The translations under genes were made by a program, and so were the position numbers. From Microscillaceae bacterium (GTDB lineage Bacteria; Bacteroidota; Bacteroidia; Cytophagales; Microscillaceae): a stretch of 32,063 bases of DNA. The stretch spans positions 1-32,063 of the forward strand of contig JALONJ010000015.1 of NCBI GenBank assembly GCA_025455045.1. The letters are read 5' to 3'. This document shows positions 16,332 to 25,186 of this stretch, one piece after another; position 1 is the first letter of the stretch; every line of letters starts with the position of its first letter. The notes below the pieces were generated by a model, which made no database searches, had not been told where the DNA came from, and saw only the letters and a list, made by a program, of their open reading frames with translations.

Positions 16332-17316
16332 TCACAATCGCCCTATCAATTATGTACGTTTGGCAGTAACCGACCGTTGCAATTTGCGGTGTTTTTATTG
16401 TATGCCCGAAAATGGCATCAAATACCTCCCCAAGTCGGCTTTGTTGTCGTACGAAGAAATGGAGCGTATGTTGCGCATATTGGCACAAATGGGGGTCAGC
16501 AAAGTTCGGATTACGGGTGGCGAGCCTTTTGTAAGGCGCGATTTGGTGCCATTTATGCAGCGTATCAGCCAAATAGAAGGTATCAATCAAATTCACCTCA
16601 CAACCAATGGCGTATTTACCGGCGATTATCTGCCTCAGCTCCAATCCATAGGCATTGCCTCGGTCAATTTGAGTTTGGATACGCTTGACCAGCAACGATT
16701 TAAAGAAATCACCCGCCGCGATGATTTTGGCAAAGTAATGCAAACTTTGGAGGGCTTGCTCCGATATAATATTCCAACCAAAATCAACGCCGTGATTATG
16801 GCGGGCAAAAATACCCAAGATATTATTCCCTTGACCGAACTCACCCGCCACACGCCGGTTTCGGTGCGTTTTATTGAAGAAATGCCTTTCAATGGCGAAG
16901 GCGCGCGCGAAGAATCCGATTCGGTTGATTTTTGGAGTTTTCGCCGTATTTTAGCCGAGTTACAAACCCACTACCCACAGATTTATAAAATTCCTGACGG
17001 CAAACATTCTACTTCGTACAACTACGCCATTCCCCATCATCAGGGTACGGTAGGTATTATTGCGGCGTTTTCGCGGACTTTTTGTGGCACTTGCAATCGG
17101 ATTCGAGTTACCGCTCAAGGTACACTCAAGACTTGCTTGTATGATGATGGGGTGCTAGACCTCAAAAAACTAATGCGTGAGGGGGCAAGCGATGAAGAAG
17201 TAAGTCAAGCTCTGCTCTATGCGTTTCGCCACCGCCCCAAAGACGGTTTCGAAGCCGAAGCCAATCGCTTGAATCATAGCCCAGTCAGTGAGTCGATGTC
17301 GACAATTGGTGGGTGA
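16306..17316 (+). CDS. moaA: GTP 3',8-cyclase (molybdenum cofactor biosynthesis)
   Basis: MoaA is a radical SAM enzyme that converts GTP to 3',8-cyclo-7,8-dihydro-GTP, the first step of molybdopterin synthesis. In this 336-aa protein the N-terminal cluster motif is CNLRCFYC (Cys25, Cys29, Cys32), followed by VRITGGEPFVRRDL. The C-terminal second [4Fe-4S] site is FCGTCNRIRVT with a further Cys in GTLKTCLYD. The protein ends in STIGG; the C-terminal Gly-Gly is required for MoaA function. Length and motifs are complete. No other moa, mog or moe gene lies in the window, so the pathway is dispersed. Confidence 0.97.
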   Translation: MKFPTLYDNHNRPINYVRLAVTDRCNLRCFYCMPENGIKYLPKSALLSYEEMERMLRILAQMGVSKVRITGGEPFVRRDLVPFMQRISQIEGINQIHLTTNGVFTGDYLPQLQSIGIASVNLSLDTLDQQRFKEITRRDDFGKVMQTLEGLLRYNIPTKINAVIMAGKNTQDIIPLTELTRHTPVSVRFIEEMPFNGEGAREESDSVDFWSFRRILAELQTHYPQIYKIPDGKHSTSYNYAIPHHQGTVGIIAAFSRTFCGTCNRIRVTAQGTLKTCLYDDGVLDLKKLMREGASDEEVSQALLYAFRHRPKDGFEAEANRLNHSPVSESMSTIGG

Positions 17317-17721
17317 GTAATGAGCTAGTGCGAGTATTTTTAAAGTATTCTTAAAAAAATACAATTTTTATTAGTCAATAGTTCGGACAGTTTCGGGTTT
17401 CTAGTTCTGATTTTTTTGTTAATCACTTGATAATCTGCCAAAGGCGGACACGGTCAGGTAATTAAACAATTCCTAATTCCTTACTTATAAAAACCGTCCG
17501 AAATATTGATAAAAATAGTACAATTTTATTTTTTTGAAAATAGTTATTAACAAAAATATAATCAATTGATAGTCAATTAGTTATAAAAATACCTGGGTTC
17601 TTTACCCATTTTGAAGAAGTTCTGGCTTTATTCTAAGCCTCAACTCATTTACGCGGGCAGGCTAGACAGCCTGCATTACAATTTTCCTGAAAAGTGGTGA
17701 AGAACCAATACCTGCTTTAAT
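17317..17721. repeat. Gene-free region with REP-like element
   Basis: No gene is seen. A dyad variant with core TGATAGTCA and both arms intact is at 17559-17583. The inverted perfect copy of the 85-bp REP-like element occupies 17623-17707. The phrase GTTCGGACAGTTTC near 17382 echoes AACTGTCCGAAC near 629-640 in reverse complement, another link between the two regions. Confidence 0.65.
17623..17707 (-). repeat. 85-bp REP-like element, copy 2 (inverted)
   Basis: It is identical to the reverse complement of 272-356 over all 85 bases, with the central palindrome GCAGGCTAGACAGCCTGC. It lies just past the 3' end of the minus-strand TPR gene. Confidence 0.9.
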
Positions 17722-18630
17722 TTATTTACAATTTTCATTGACCCATTTATCGGTATCAATCCCCAGTTCCTTGCCTTTTTTCCAGTCTTCGCAGGCTTTG
17801 ATTTTGTCGCCGGTTTCTTTGCGACATAGCCCACGGTAGGCATATACTTCGCCCACGTTGGGGTTTAACTCAATTATTTTGTCAAAGTCGACAATAGCTT
17901 CGGCGTAGGATTTGAGATAGTATTTGGCTTTGCCACGCTCGAGGTAGCCTTGCAAAAATTTGCTGTCCAGTTCAATCGTTTTGTCAAAATCGGCGGCGGC
18001 TTTGGCGTAGTCCTTCACAGTAAACCAAACAAACCCTCGATAATAATAGGCATCAAGATTTTTGGCATCTTTTTCAATGATTTTGGTGTAGTCGTTGATA
18101 GCCCCTTGAAAATATTTGAGTTTAAAACTCACATCAGCTCGGCTAAAATAGGCTTCTACATCATCGGGCTTAAGCTCCACCAATTTATTGTAATCCAAAA
18201 AAGCATTGCGAGTTTGCCCCATCGCAGCATACAAGTTGGCACGATTGCGATAGGCTTCGGCTTCGCCGGGTTTGATTTCGATTACTTTGCCAAAGTCGTC
18301 AATGGCATCTTGCTTGCGTCCGGCAATGCTTTTGCTCACGGCACGTGATAGTAAATACTCGATTTTTTGGGGAGCCAACTCTACGGCTCGGTCAAAATCC
18401 AAAAAAGCACTGCTAAAAAAGCGTAAATTTACCTTGGCTTTGGCACGCGAAAAATACGCATCGGCAAAATCTTCTTTGAGGGCAATGGCTTTATCAAAAT
18501 CTACAATGGCTTCCGAAAATTGTGATTTTTCAATCTTTTGGTTGCCCGTTTTATACAATTCTTCGGGGCTTTGCGCCTGACTATAAAAATACCAGAATAC
18601 GAATAATAAACTCAGTAAGACTCTTTTCAT
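17722..18630 (-). CDS. Exported tetratricopeptide-repeat protein
   Basis: This 302-aa protein has a signal peptide (MKRVLLSLLFVFWYFYSQAQS) followed by about eight consecutive TPR units of 34 residues. Examples are AIVDFDKAIALKEDFADAYFSRA, AIDDFGKVIEIKPGEAEAYRNRA and AIVDFDKIIELNPNVGEVYAYRG. The C-terminus (ACEDWKKGKELGIDTDKWVNENC) is typical of Bacteroidota TPR proteins, where the last repeats show the DWxKAxELG pattern. TPR arrays mediate protein-protein contacts; a periplasmic scaffold role is inferred. The final Cys is not a lipobox. The partner is unknown. Confidence 0.9.
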   Translation of the reverse strand: MKRVLLSLLFVFWYFYSQAQSPEELYKTGNQKIEKSQFSEAIVDFDKAIALKEDFADAYFSRAKAKVNLRFFSSAFLDFDRAVELAPQKIEYLLSRAVSKSIAGRKQDAIDDFGKVIEIKPGEAEAYRNRANLYAAMGQTRNAFLDYNKLVELKPDDVEAYFSRADVSFKLKYFQGAINDYTKIIEKDAKNLDAYYYRGFVWFTVKDYAKAAADFDKTIELDSKFLQGYLERGKAKYYLKSYAEAIVDFDKIIELNPNVGEVYAYRGLCRKETGDKIKACEDWKKGKELGIDTDKWVNENCK

Positions 18631-18723
18631 AAATTTTTAAAAATTAAAAAAACAAAAACAATTCATTTGCCAATTGAGCGTAGAAAATAAAAACCCATAG
18701 GGAATCAGGAATTAAAAATCACA

Positions 18724-18748
18724 TAAACAATTGATAATCAATTAATTA
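18724..18748. repeat. 25-bp dyad motif, exact copy
   Basis: Exact match with the core at 18732-18740, in the gap between the GlmU-like gene and the TPR gene, both on the minus strand. Confidence 0.85.
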
Positions 18749-18857
18749 CGTTTTTAAAAGAGTTGCTTCATCCCTTATTTATTGCTAGGAAATACAAAAT
18801 ATAGACGGTGATAAAATCCGCAATCCGAAATCTCAAATCCACAATCCCCATTCAGAT

Positions 18858-20015
18858 TTATTTTTCAAAATTAAAAATGGTGTGTAAAATATCGCGGTCT
18901 ATGACCCCCAGCTCAATTTGCCGCCGCGACAATACTTTGATGGCTGTCTCGAGCGATTTTTCAAAGTTATACACCGTAAGCCCTTCACTACCTCCCCAAG
19001 CAAAAGACGGGATAAACTTAGGCGGAAAACCACCCCCAAATATATTGGCACTCACACCTATCACCGTACCGGTATTAAACATTGTATTGATACCGGCTTT
19101 GGAATGGTCGCCCATAATCAAACCACAAAATTGCAACCCTGTGTCCACATAATCAGCTTGTTGATAGTTCCAGATTTTGACACTACTGTAGTTGTTTTTT
19201 AGATTGGAATTGTTGGTGTCTGCGCCCAGATTGCACCATTCGCCCAAAACCGAATTGCCCAAAAAGCCCTCGTGCGATTTGTTGCTATGGGCAAACAGTA
19301 CCGAGTTGCTCACTTCACCACCCACTTTGCAATAAGGTCCAATGGTGGTATTGGGGCGCATTTTGCCGCCCAAATTTACGACTGCCCCCTCGCCCAAAGC
19401 AAAATTGCCTTGAATAATTGCGCCCTCGCTGACCTGCGCATTTTTGCCCAAATAAATTACGCCATTTTCGGCATTCAGAATACAAGCCTTCATTTTAACG
19501 CCGTCTTCGATAAAAATATTTTCGGGATTGTAAACTATAGTATGGCGGTCGGGAATAGGATACGAATCGCGCCCTTTGGTGAGCAAGGCAAAGTCGGCTT
19601 GGATTTGACTCCCATTCAAACGAAAAATATCGGTTGGCAATTGAATAAACTCAATTGCTAAATCTGTAACTAGCTGATTTTCAGGGATATACACGTTAGA
19701 TTGGGTGGTTTTGAGTGCCAAAAGTTTGCCATCAAACAGCAAGGCTTGCTCAAGGGAAAGATTTTTGAAAGCCGCCACCAAATCCCAAGTAGGCAACAAA
19801 GCACTATTGATAAATAAATTTTCTTGGGCAAATTGGGGAATAAACTTAGTTTGCAAATAAGGCTCAGTGAGTGGATATACTGAATTGCCCAAATATTTTT
19901 CCCATTTTTCGGCAAGCGTCAAAATACCTACCCGCAACCCACTGATGGGGCGTGTAAATGTAAGAGGCAATAAATTTTTCCAATCTTGCGGATTATCAAA
20001 TAAGATGTAATTCAT
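18858..20015 (-). CDS. GlmU-like sugar nucleotidyltransferase family protein
   Basis: This 385-aa protein combines a short N-terminal nucleotidyltransferase-like domain (MNYILFDNPQDWKNLLPLTFTRPISGLRVGILT, with the conserved TFTRP..LR.G phrase) with a C-terminal left-handed beta-helix built of hexapeptide repeats (residues about 185-330). It includes VSEGAIIQGNFALGEGAVVNLGG, GPYCKVGGEVSNSVLFAHSNKSHEGFLGNSVLGEWCNLGADTNNSN and GINTMFNTGTVIG segments. The family is conserved in Bacteroidota and annotated GlmU-like or putative sugar nucleotidyltransferase. It is shorter than true GlmU and its substrate is unproven. A cytosolic role in cell-envelope sugar activation is inferred. Confidence 0.88.
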   Translation of the reverse strand: MNYILFDNPQDWKNLLPLTFTRPISGLRVGILTLAEKWEKYLGNSVYPLTEPYLQTKFIPQFAQENLFINSALLPTWDLVAAFKNLSLEQALLFDGKLLALKTTQSNVYIPENQLVTDLAIEFIQLPTDIFRLNGSQIQADFALLTKGRDSYPIPDRHTIVYNPENIFIEDGVKMKACILNAENGVIYLGKNAQVSEGAIIQGNFALGEGAVVNLGGKMRPNTTIGPYCKVGGEVSNSVLFAHSNKSHEGFLGNSVLGEWCNLGADTNNSNLKNNYSSVKIWNYQQADYVDTGLQFCGLIMGDHSKAGINTMFNTGTVIGVSANIFGGGFPPKFIPSFAWGGSEGLTVYNFEKSLETAIKVLSRRQIELGVIDRDILHTIFNFEK

Positions 20016-20430
20016 TCAAAACTAACATTTAGCAGCAGTAAATAAGCCCTTGTCAGGAATAAAATCAACTATTGTCGTTATTGATTCATAATCAATGCCT
20101 TGCCTTACATATATTTCAGGCTGACAATTTTGGGTGCAATATTACTAAATAAGCTACAAAATTTTACGGATTGTCGTTTATTTTGGGGAGCAGGATTTTC
20201 TCTATAGCTTCTCTAACAAGGCTCAAATACTTGCCCCTAAGCCAATAGCAGGCAATATGCTATAGGGCAGGAGTTAAATTTGAAAGGCAATTAAATTTAT
20301 CAATTATTTGATAGAACCAGAGATTTGTATAATTTAGCCGAACCAAACTATTTTTTTATCAGTTAATTGATAAACAACTGATTTTCAGAACCTTACCAAT
20401 TTTTACCCTCGTTTAAATCGCCAAAATACT
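20016..20430. other. Intergenic region between divergent genes
   Basis: No gene is supported. It is the shared upstream region of the GlmU-like gene (-) and the MBL-fold gene (+). A small hairpin ATAGCA..TGCTAT lies near 20262-20281. A dyad variant with core TGATTTTCA and both arms intact is at 20371-20395, about 35 bases before the MBL start codon. Confidence 0.55.
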
Positions 20431-21357
20431 ATGCCTATACATCAAATTGCTCCCGATTTTTTCTTTGTACAAAGAGGCTACCTCAATGGCAATCATTTGG
20501 TTTACAAAGGCTCACAAGTAGCTTTGTTTGATACTGCTTATTCTTCGGGGGTAGCCGATACCCTCCAAATTTTAAAAGATTTAGCCATTGAGATTCCTCA
20601 AATCAGCCTCATTGTCAATACCCACTCCCACTCCGACCACGTGGGGGCTAATCACGCCATTCAACAACAAGCCAATTGCGAAATTGCCTTGCACAAAATC
20701 GGTCAATATTTTATCAATCGCAAGGATATTTTCTTTTTGGGTTGGAAGTTTGACCGCCCGCAAACCGAGTTTTTTACGGTTACGCGCGGGTTGGAAGATG
20801 GCGAAATCATACCCGTTGGTCCTTATCGCTGGCGGGTTATTTATACTCCCGGACACGCTTTTGATGGCATTGTTTTGTATGAACCTTTCCAAAAATGGCT
20901 TATTTCGGGCGATGCCCTTTGGGAAGCCGATGTAGCTTCTATCAATTTATACAAACAAGGCGGGGCGGCTTTGTTTCAACTGCAAGAAACCATTGAACGG
21001 CTTGCTCCTTTAGATGTAAAGACCGTTTTTCCGGGACACGGGCGAATGTTTGGCGATTACGACTCGGCTATAGCCCGTAGCCGCGAAAAAGTACAATTGT
21101 ATTTGGATAATCCTACCCAAATCGGACACGATTTTATCAAAAAAGTAATGATTTTTACCTTGATGATGCTCGATGGGGTGGTAGAAGCAGAGTTTTTGCC
21201 TATGCTGATGCGCCGTGAGTGGTTTACGACCACAGTCAATCTTTATTTTAATGGCGATTATGAAGGCAAGTACCACGCTACCCTCAACAAATTTATAGAA
21301 CGCGGCTTGGTCGTACGCAAAGAGGGCAAATTGCTCACTATTATCAATAAAGGTTGA
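20431..21357 (+). CDS. MBL-fold metallo-hydrolase
   Basis: This 308-aa protein carries the metal ligands of the metallo-beta-lactamase fold: NTHSHSDHVGAN (His65, His67, Asp69, His70), YTPGHAFDG, LISGDALWEAD and VFPGHG. The C-terminal portion (about 230-308, with HATLNKFIERGLVVRKEGKLLTI) looks like a winged helix, as in LACTB2-type hydrolases. The family includes glyoxalase II-like thioesterases and endoribonucleases, and the substrate cannot be fixed from sequence. It is monocistronic with no signal peptide, so probably cytosolic. Confidence 0.9.
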   Translation: MPIHQIAPDFFFVQRGYLNGNHLVYKGSQVALFDTAYSSGVADTLQILKDLAIEIPQISLIVNTHSHSDHVGANHAIQQQANCEIALHKIGQYFINRKDIFFLGWKFDRPQTEFFTVTRGLEDGEIIPVGPYRWRVIYTPGHAFDGIVLYEPFQKWLISGDALWEADVASINLYKQGGAALFQLQETIERLAPLDVKTVFPGHGRMFGDYDSAIARSREKVQLYLDNPTQIGHDFIKKVMIFTLMMLDGVVEAEFLPMLMRREWFTTTVNLYFNGDYEGKYHATLNKFIERGLVVRKEGKLLTIINKG

Positions 21358-21796
21358 TAAAACCCAAGAATCGGCAAGTCTTAGAAATTGAGAATTAAGA
21401 ATTAGGAATTATACAAATACCTAATTATCAAGCAATTACGTTTTTAAAAGTAAGATATTATTTTGTGTCTATTTGTTGCAGTTTTAAAACTTTAAAAAAG
21501 TTTAGACAATTGCTAATTCACAATTGAATTGCCCGTGGCTGGGTAACGAACTGCGCAACTCGCGGCGAGAAACCCCCTATGCTACGGGGTGCATTTCAAA
21601 TTTACGCGTTTCTATTGCCTCACCCTAGCCCTCTCCAAAGGAGAGGGTCATAGGTAGTAAATTTGAAATGCACCCTATGCTACGGCTCATTGACAATGCT
21701 ATTTTTTTGACTCTAAACTTATTTCACAAAATTTTTGTTAAGTTTTTGCGGCTTTTGTCGACATTAATCTAATTTTGAACAAAAATTATTTGGAAT
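21358..21796. repeat. Gene-free region with nested repeat
   Basis: No gene is seen. The 13-bp direct repeats CCCTATGCTACGG (21575-21587 and 21673-21685) flank perfect 19-bp inverted arms GGGTGCATTTCAAATTTAC (21587-21605, complement 21657-21675). The loop holds the C-rich repeat (21617-21648). An imperfect dyad with core TAATTATCA lies near 21428. Confidence 0.8.
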
Positions 21797-22666
21797 ATGA
21801 TATTTTCGCGGGGTGTAAAACTAATGCTATGGGCTTCCTTTTCTATGTCATTGATGAGTTTGAGTGTCAAACTATTGCCCCATATTCCGGCAATTGAGAT
21901 AGCATTGTTTCGTTCCCTTATTTCATTGGCGATTTGTTGGACTATTTTGATAGCGCAAGGCATCTCAATTTGGGGCAACAATCCGCGTATGCTCTTGTTG
22001 AGGGGTGTTTTGGGGGCGGTGTCTTTGATTTTGTATTTTGCAACTTTACAAAAAATTCCTTTGGCTAGTGCGGTGATGTTGCAATATTTGTCGCCGGTAT
22101 TTACGGCAATTGTCGCTTTTGCTTTTTTGCACGAAAAACTTTATAAAATTCAATGGCTTTTTTTAGGCATTAGCTTTGCCGGAGTTTTTTTGGTACAAGG
22201 TTTTGACGATAGAATTCCTTGGTTGTATTTGGTTTTTGGTTTGGGGTCGGCATTGTTGGCGGCTTTGGCTTATGCTACCATTCGCAAGTTGAATCACAGT
22301 GAGCATCCCTTGGTGATTGTTGCCTACTTTCCCTTGCTTACGATTCCGATGGCGGGTGTACCTTCGGCAATCGTGTGGGTAAGCCCACAAGGCTGGGATT
22401 GGTTTTGGTTGTTGTCGGTGGGGATTTTTACACAATTGGCACAAACCTTTATGACTCAAGCCTTTCAAGCCGAAGAAGCCAATCGCTTGGCAAGCGTCAA
22501 TTATGTAGGCGTGATGTTTGCGATGATTTGGGGTTTGATTTTCTTTGATGAAGTATTCAATTTTGGGGCGGTATTGGGAATGACTTTGGTGATTGGCGGC
22601 GTGGTGTTAAATTTGAGTTTTAAATACTGGTATCCTATCAAAGAGAAGATATTGGTCAAAAATTAG
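21797..22666 (+). CDS. EamA/DMT-family inner-membrane transporter
   Basis: This 289-aa protein has ten predicted hydrophobic helices in two EamA repeats, the standard drug/metabolite transporter layout. Repeat one contains EIALFRSLISLAICW, then YFATLQKIPLASAVMLQYLSPVFTAIVAFAFLHEKL. Repeat two contains LASVNYVGVMFAMIWGLIFFDEVFNFGAVLGMTLVIGGVVLNL. Family members export or import small metabolites such as amino acids; the substrate is unknown. No operon partner is apparent. The start is the ATG at 21797. Confidence 0.92.
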   Translation: MIFSRGVKLMLWASFSMSLMSLSVKLLPHIPAIEIALFRSLISLAICWTILIAQGISIWGNNPRMLLLRGVLGAVSLILYFATLQKIPLASAVMLQYLSPVFTAIVAFAFLHEKLYKIQWLFLGISFAGVFLVQGFDDRIPWLYLVFGLGSALLAALAYATIRKLNHSEHPLVIVAYFPLLTIPMAGVPSAIVWVSPQGWDWFWLLSVGIFTQLAQTFMTQAFQAEEANRLASVNYVGVMFAMIWGLIFFDEVFNFGAVLGMTLVIGGVVLNLSFKYWYPIKEKILVKN

Positions 22667-22801
22667 CAGCGATATTTAACTTGCAGTATGAATAGTTTTT
22701 TTAATTACTTGAAAACCCGCCAGAAGCAAGCCCCGTCAATAGATTATCAAAAAATATTGTTTACTTTATTTCTGAAAACCCTACAGATTCCCATTAATAC
22801 A

Positions 22802-22826
22802 TAATCAATTGATAATCAAGAACTTA
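22802..22826. repeat. 25-bp dyad motif, exact copy
   Basis: Exact match with the core at 22810-22818, first of three copies within 260 bp upstream of the decarboxylase gene. Confidence 0.85.
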
Positions 22827-23068
22827 CGAGTAAATAAAGATTCTTTGCACCTTTTCAGGAATCTAAAAAAAATTGTCATTCCGATTATGTAATGAGTTAG
22901 TTATAAGATGTGCTGATGTGCTAATGTAATCCATTGATTATCAATTAATTCATAAATTCAATTGTTTACTTTATTTTATTCTTGTTCCTATGAATTTGAA
23001 AGATTTATTTCAAAAATAAAAATCAAGTATTGTTTTTAAAACCTTGATTATCAAGTATTCATAAAATT

Positions 23069-23116
23069 GTAACCCAGCCTTTAGGCTGGGGGAGGCACAG
23101 CCTAAAGGCTGGGTTA
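23069..23116. repeat. Double palindrome, CCCAGCCTTTAGGCTGGG type
   Basis: GTAACCCAGCCTTTAGGCTGGG and CAGCCTAAAGGCTGGGTTA are complementary around a short spacer. It is a relative of the palindromes at 8739 and 8939, with TTTAGG or CTAAAG in place of GTTAGG or CTAACA. Confidence 0.8.
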
Positions 23117-23317
23117 GATGCTTATTTGTCAAAAGTCAAAGATTATCAAATAGTATAAAAAAACTCACATTTCTTGCTTCTTTACCCATTTTCAGGAAAT
23201 CATCGCTTTATGCTAAGCCCAAACGCATTCGTGTGTGCCGGCTAAACAGCCTGCCTTACAGTTTTCCTGAAAAAGTACGAAGATTCAAAACACGCACGTT
23301 TATTTATCAAAAAAATT

Positions 23318-24733
23318 ATGAATGCTCAAGAGTTTCGACAACGCGCCCACCAATTGGTCGAGTGGATGGCTGATTATTTGGAAAATGTAGAACAATATCC
23401 GGTCAAATCGCCGGTCAAACCCCGCCAAATTTTGGCAAGCCTGCCTGCCAAGCCCCCCCACGACCCGGAGCATTTTGACCTCATTTTTAGTGATTTTCAA
23501 GAAAAAATAATGCCTGGCATCACCCATTGGCAACATCCGGCGTTTTTTGCCTATTTTCCGGCTAACAGCAGTTTTCCGTCTATATTAGCCGAAATGCTCA
23601 CCGCTACCTTGGCAAGCCAATGTATGATTTGGGAAACCTCGCCAGCCGCCGCCGAACTCGAGGAGCAAATGATGGAGTGGCTTCGGCAAATGATGAATAT
23701 ACCCGATGATTGGGTAGGCGTGATTCAAGACACAGCCTCGACTGCTACTTTGTGTGCGATTTTGACTGCCCGCGAAAAATTGAGCAATTATCAAATCAAT
23801 GAACAAGGCTTTGCTAATCAGGCTTTTACGGTGTATTGTTCTACCCAAACCCACTCCTCGATTGACAAAGCCGTAAAAATAGCCGGACTAGGCAAGCAGA
23901 ACCTGCGCAAAATAGCCGTTGATGAGCGTTTTGCGATGCTGCCCGAAGCCCTCGAAACGACTATCCAAACTGATATTGCCGAAGGCAAACGTCCTTTGTG
24001 TGTGGTAGCGGCAATCGGTACAACCAGTTCAACAGCCATCGACCCCTTGCGACAAATTGGCGAAATATGCCAAAAATATGGTGTTTTTTTGCACGTGGAC
24101 GGGGCTTATGCCGGTACTGCCGCTATTTTGCCCGAAAAACGTTGGATTTTAGATGGTTTGGAATTGGCAGATTCGTATGTATTCAATCCACACAAATGGA
24201 TGCTTACCAATTTTGATTGTACGGCTTATTATGTCAAAGATAAAGAAGCCTTGATTCGTACTTTTGAAATATTGCCCGAGTATCTCAAAACCAAAAACGA
24301 TAACCAAGTAAACAACTACCGCGATTGGGGAGTCCAACTGGGCAGAAGGTTTCGCGCGCTCAAGCTCTGGTTTGTGATAAGGACGTATGGAGTGGCGGGG
24401 ATTCAAGCCAAAATTCGCCTCCATTTGGATTTGGCGCAGCTATTTAAACAAAAACTAGAGGCACATCCTGATTTTGAAATCCTTGCCCCAGTAGATTTTA
24501 ACCTAATTTGTTTTAGATATAAACCACTGATTATCAATGACTTAGAGCAAATTAATCAACTCAATACCCAATTGCTCGACAAAATCAACCAAAGTGGCAA
24601 AGCCTATCTTACTCATACTAAACTGAATGATGTTTATACCTTGCGCCTAGTGATTGGACAAACTCAGGTGGAGTCTCGCCACGTGGAGGCAGTTTGGGAT
24701 TTGATTCTGGAAAAGGTGGAGGAGTTAAATTAG
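23318..24733 (+). CDS. Group II PLP-dependent decarboxylase (aromatic-L-amino-acid type)
   Basis: This 471-aa protein matches the DOPA/tryptophan decarboxylase family. The N-terminal segment is FRQRAHQLVEWMADYLENVEQYPV. The substrate loop phrase is HPAFFAYFPANSSFPSILAEML. THSSIDKA carries the His that stacks on the cofactor, FLHVDGAYAG the Asp that binds the pyridine nitrogen, and NPHKW the Schiff-base Lys293. EYLKTK is the mobile-loop region. The likely reaction is decarboxylation of an aromatic amino acid such as Trp, Tyr or Phe to the amine; the exact substrate is unresolved. The full-length product is cytosolic. A 25-bp dyad lies inside the gene (24530-24554), encoding PLIINDL. Confidence 0.93.
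   Translation: MNAQEFRQRAHQLVEWMADYLENVEQYPVKSPVKPRQILASLPAKPPHDPEHFDLIFSDFQEKIMPGITHWQHPAFFAYFPANSSFPSILAEMLTATLASQCMIWETSPAAAELEEQMMEWLRQMMNIPDDWVGVIQDTASTATLCAILTAREKLSNYQINEQGFANQAFTVYCSTQTHSSIDKAVKIAGLGKQNLRKIAVDERFAMLPEALETTIQTDIAEGKRPLCVVAAIGTTSSTAIDPLRQIGEICQKYGVFLHVDGAYAGTAAILPEKRWILDGLELADSYVFNPHKWMLTNFDCTAYYVKDKEALIRTFEILPEYLKTKNDNQVNNYRDWGVQLGRRFRALKLWFVIRTYGVAGIQAKIRLHLDLAQLFKQKLEAHPDFEILAPVDFNLICFRYKPLIINDLEQINQLNTQLLDKINQSGKAYLTHTKLNDVYTLRLVIGQTQVESRHVEAVWDLILEKVEELN
24530..24554. repeat. 25-bp dyad motif, exact copy inside a coding gene
   Basis: Exact TAA-N5-TGATWATCA-N5-TTA with the core at 24538-24546, wholly within the decarboxylase reading frame. The residues it encodes are in register with the family, so it appears to be a substitution of codons and not an insertion. 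Confidence 0.8.
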
Positions 24734-24825
24734 TTTGAATTTTTTTTTTAGAAAAATACTGGTGAGTTTTCGGCAATTAACAAGGCTGAGATTCAGTATT
24801 TTGCCAAAATAGTAATGGTAAAAGC

Positions 24826-25017
24826 TCAAATCATTTCTACTGCTAGGTTATACTCTTTTAATAGCAGTCCAAGTTTTTTAGAAAGCTCGATTTTTAATTG
24901 TAATTTTTGGCGAATGACATATTTTTCACTTTCAATTTCTGAAGGTTCATCGGTTTGATTTATTAGCTGTTCGCTTCGTAGAATAGCCTCGTTTACATTG
25001 GCTAATAAATCCAACAA
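24826..25017 (-). CDS. Small helical hypothetical protein
   Basis: This is a 63-aa product from a TTG start. The frame stays open upstream to about 25076 without an ATG, and that extension (KKYEKIVSKQAVLHLL) is also helical and protein-like. The visible part is almost all amphipathic helix (ANVNEAILRSEQLINQTDEP, then YVIRQKLQLKIELSKKLGLLL). It is divergent from the controller gene at 25187. I do not recognise it. It could be a small structural protein or a decayed gene that lost its start. Confidence 0.4.
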   Translation of the reverse strand: MLDLLANVNEAILRSEQLINQTDEPSEIESEKYVIRQKLQLKIELSKKLGLLLKEYNLAVEMI

Positions 25018-25124
25018 ATGTAAAACTGCTTGTTTGGAAACTATTTTTTCATATTTTTTGAGGTGTGTACTACCAAATTAGGTATTATTCATAAAATGCA
25101 ATTAAAACAAACTTAAATATAAAA

Positions 25125-25139
25125 GCTAACTATAGTATG
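25125..25139. promoter_or_regulatory. Controller-protein operator, upstream site
   Basis: GCTAACTATAGTATG is the inverted form of the site at 25171-25185 and, read on the other strand, matches the MTase operator (CATACTATAGTTAGC against CATACTATAATTAGC). It sits immediately upstream of the -33 element of the controller promoter, where an activator would bind. The ACTATAGT centre resembles known C-boxes. Confidence 0.65.
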
Positions 25140-25170
25140 TTGATGCCGTTATAATGCAAATTTAATTTTG
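25140..25170 (+). promoter_or_regulatory. Promoter of the controller/endonuclease operon
   Basis: The -33 element GTTG (25139-25142), a 20-base spacer and the -7 element TAATTTTG (25163-25170) fit the Bacteroidota consensus. The predicted start near 25177 leaves only about 10 bases before the ATG, close to leaderless, as reported for several C-protein genes. Confidence 0.6.
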
Positions 25171-25185
25171 CATACTAAAATTAGC
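25166..25185. promoter_or_regulatory. Controller-protein operator, downstream site
   Basis: TTTTGCATACTAAAATTAGC overlaps the -7 element and start point. The same 20-mer with one change precedes the MTase gene (26708-26727, minus strand). A protein bound here would block transcription. Confidence 0.75.
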
Positions 25186-25186
25186 A

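Larger units (their letters stand above)
22667..23317. repeat. Gene-free 650-bp repeat cluster
   Basis: No gene is seen. In order there is a diverged copy of a repeat also at about 2608-2670 (TTAATTACTTGAAAA, then CGCCAGA, then a CAATAG phrase). Dyad copies follow at 22802-22826 (exact), 22927-22951 (one arm TTC) and 23037-23061. A double palindrome lies at 23069-23116, and a diverged copy of the 85-bp REP-like element at about 23172-23285. The decarboxylase promoter must lie within this cluster. Confidence 0.75.
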
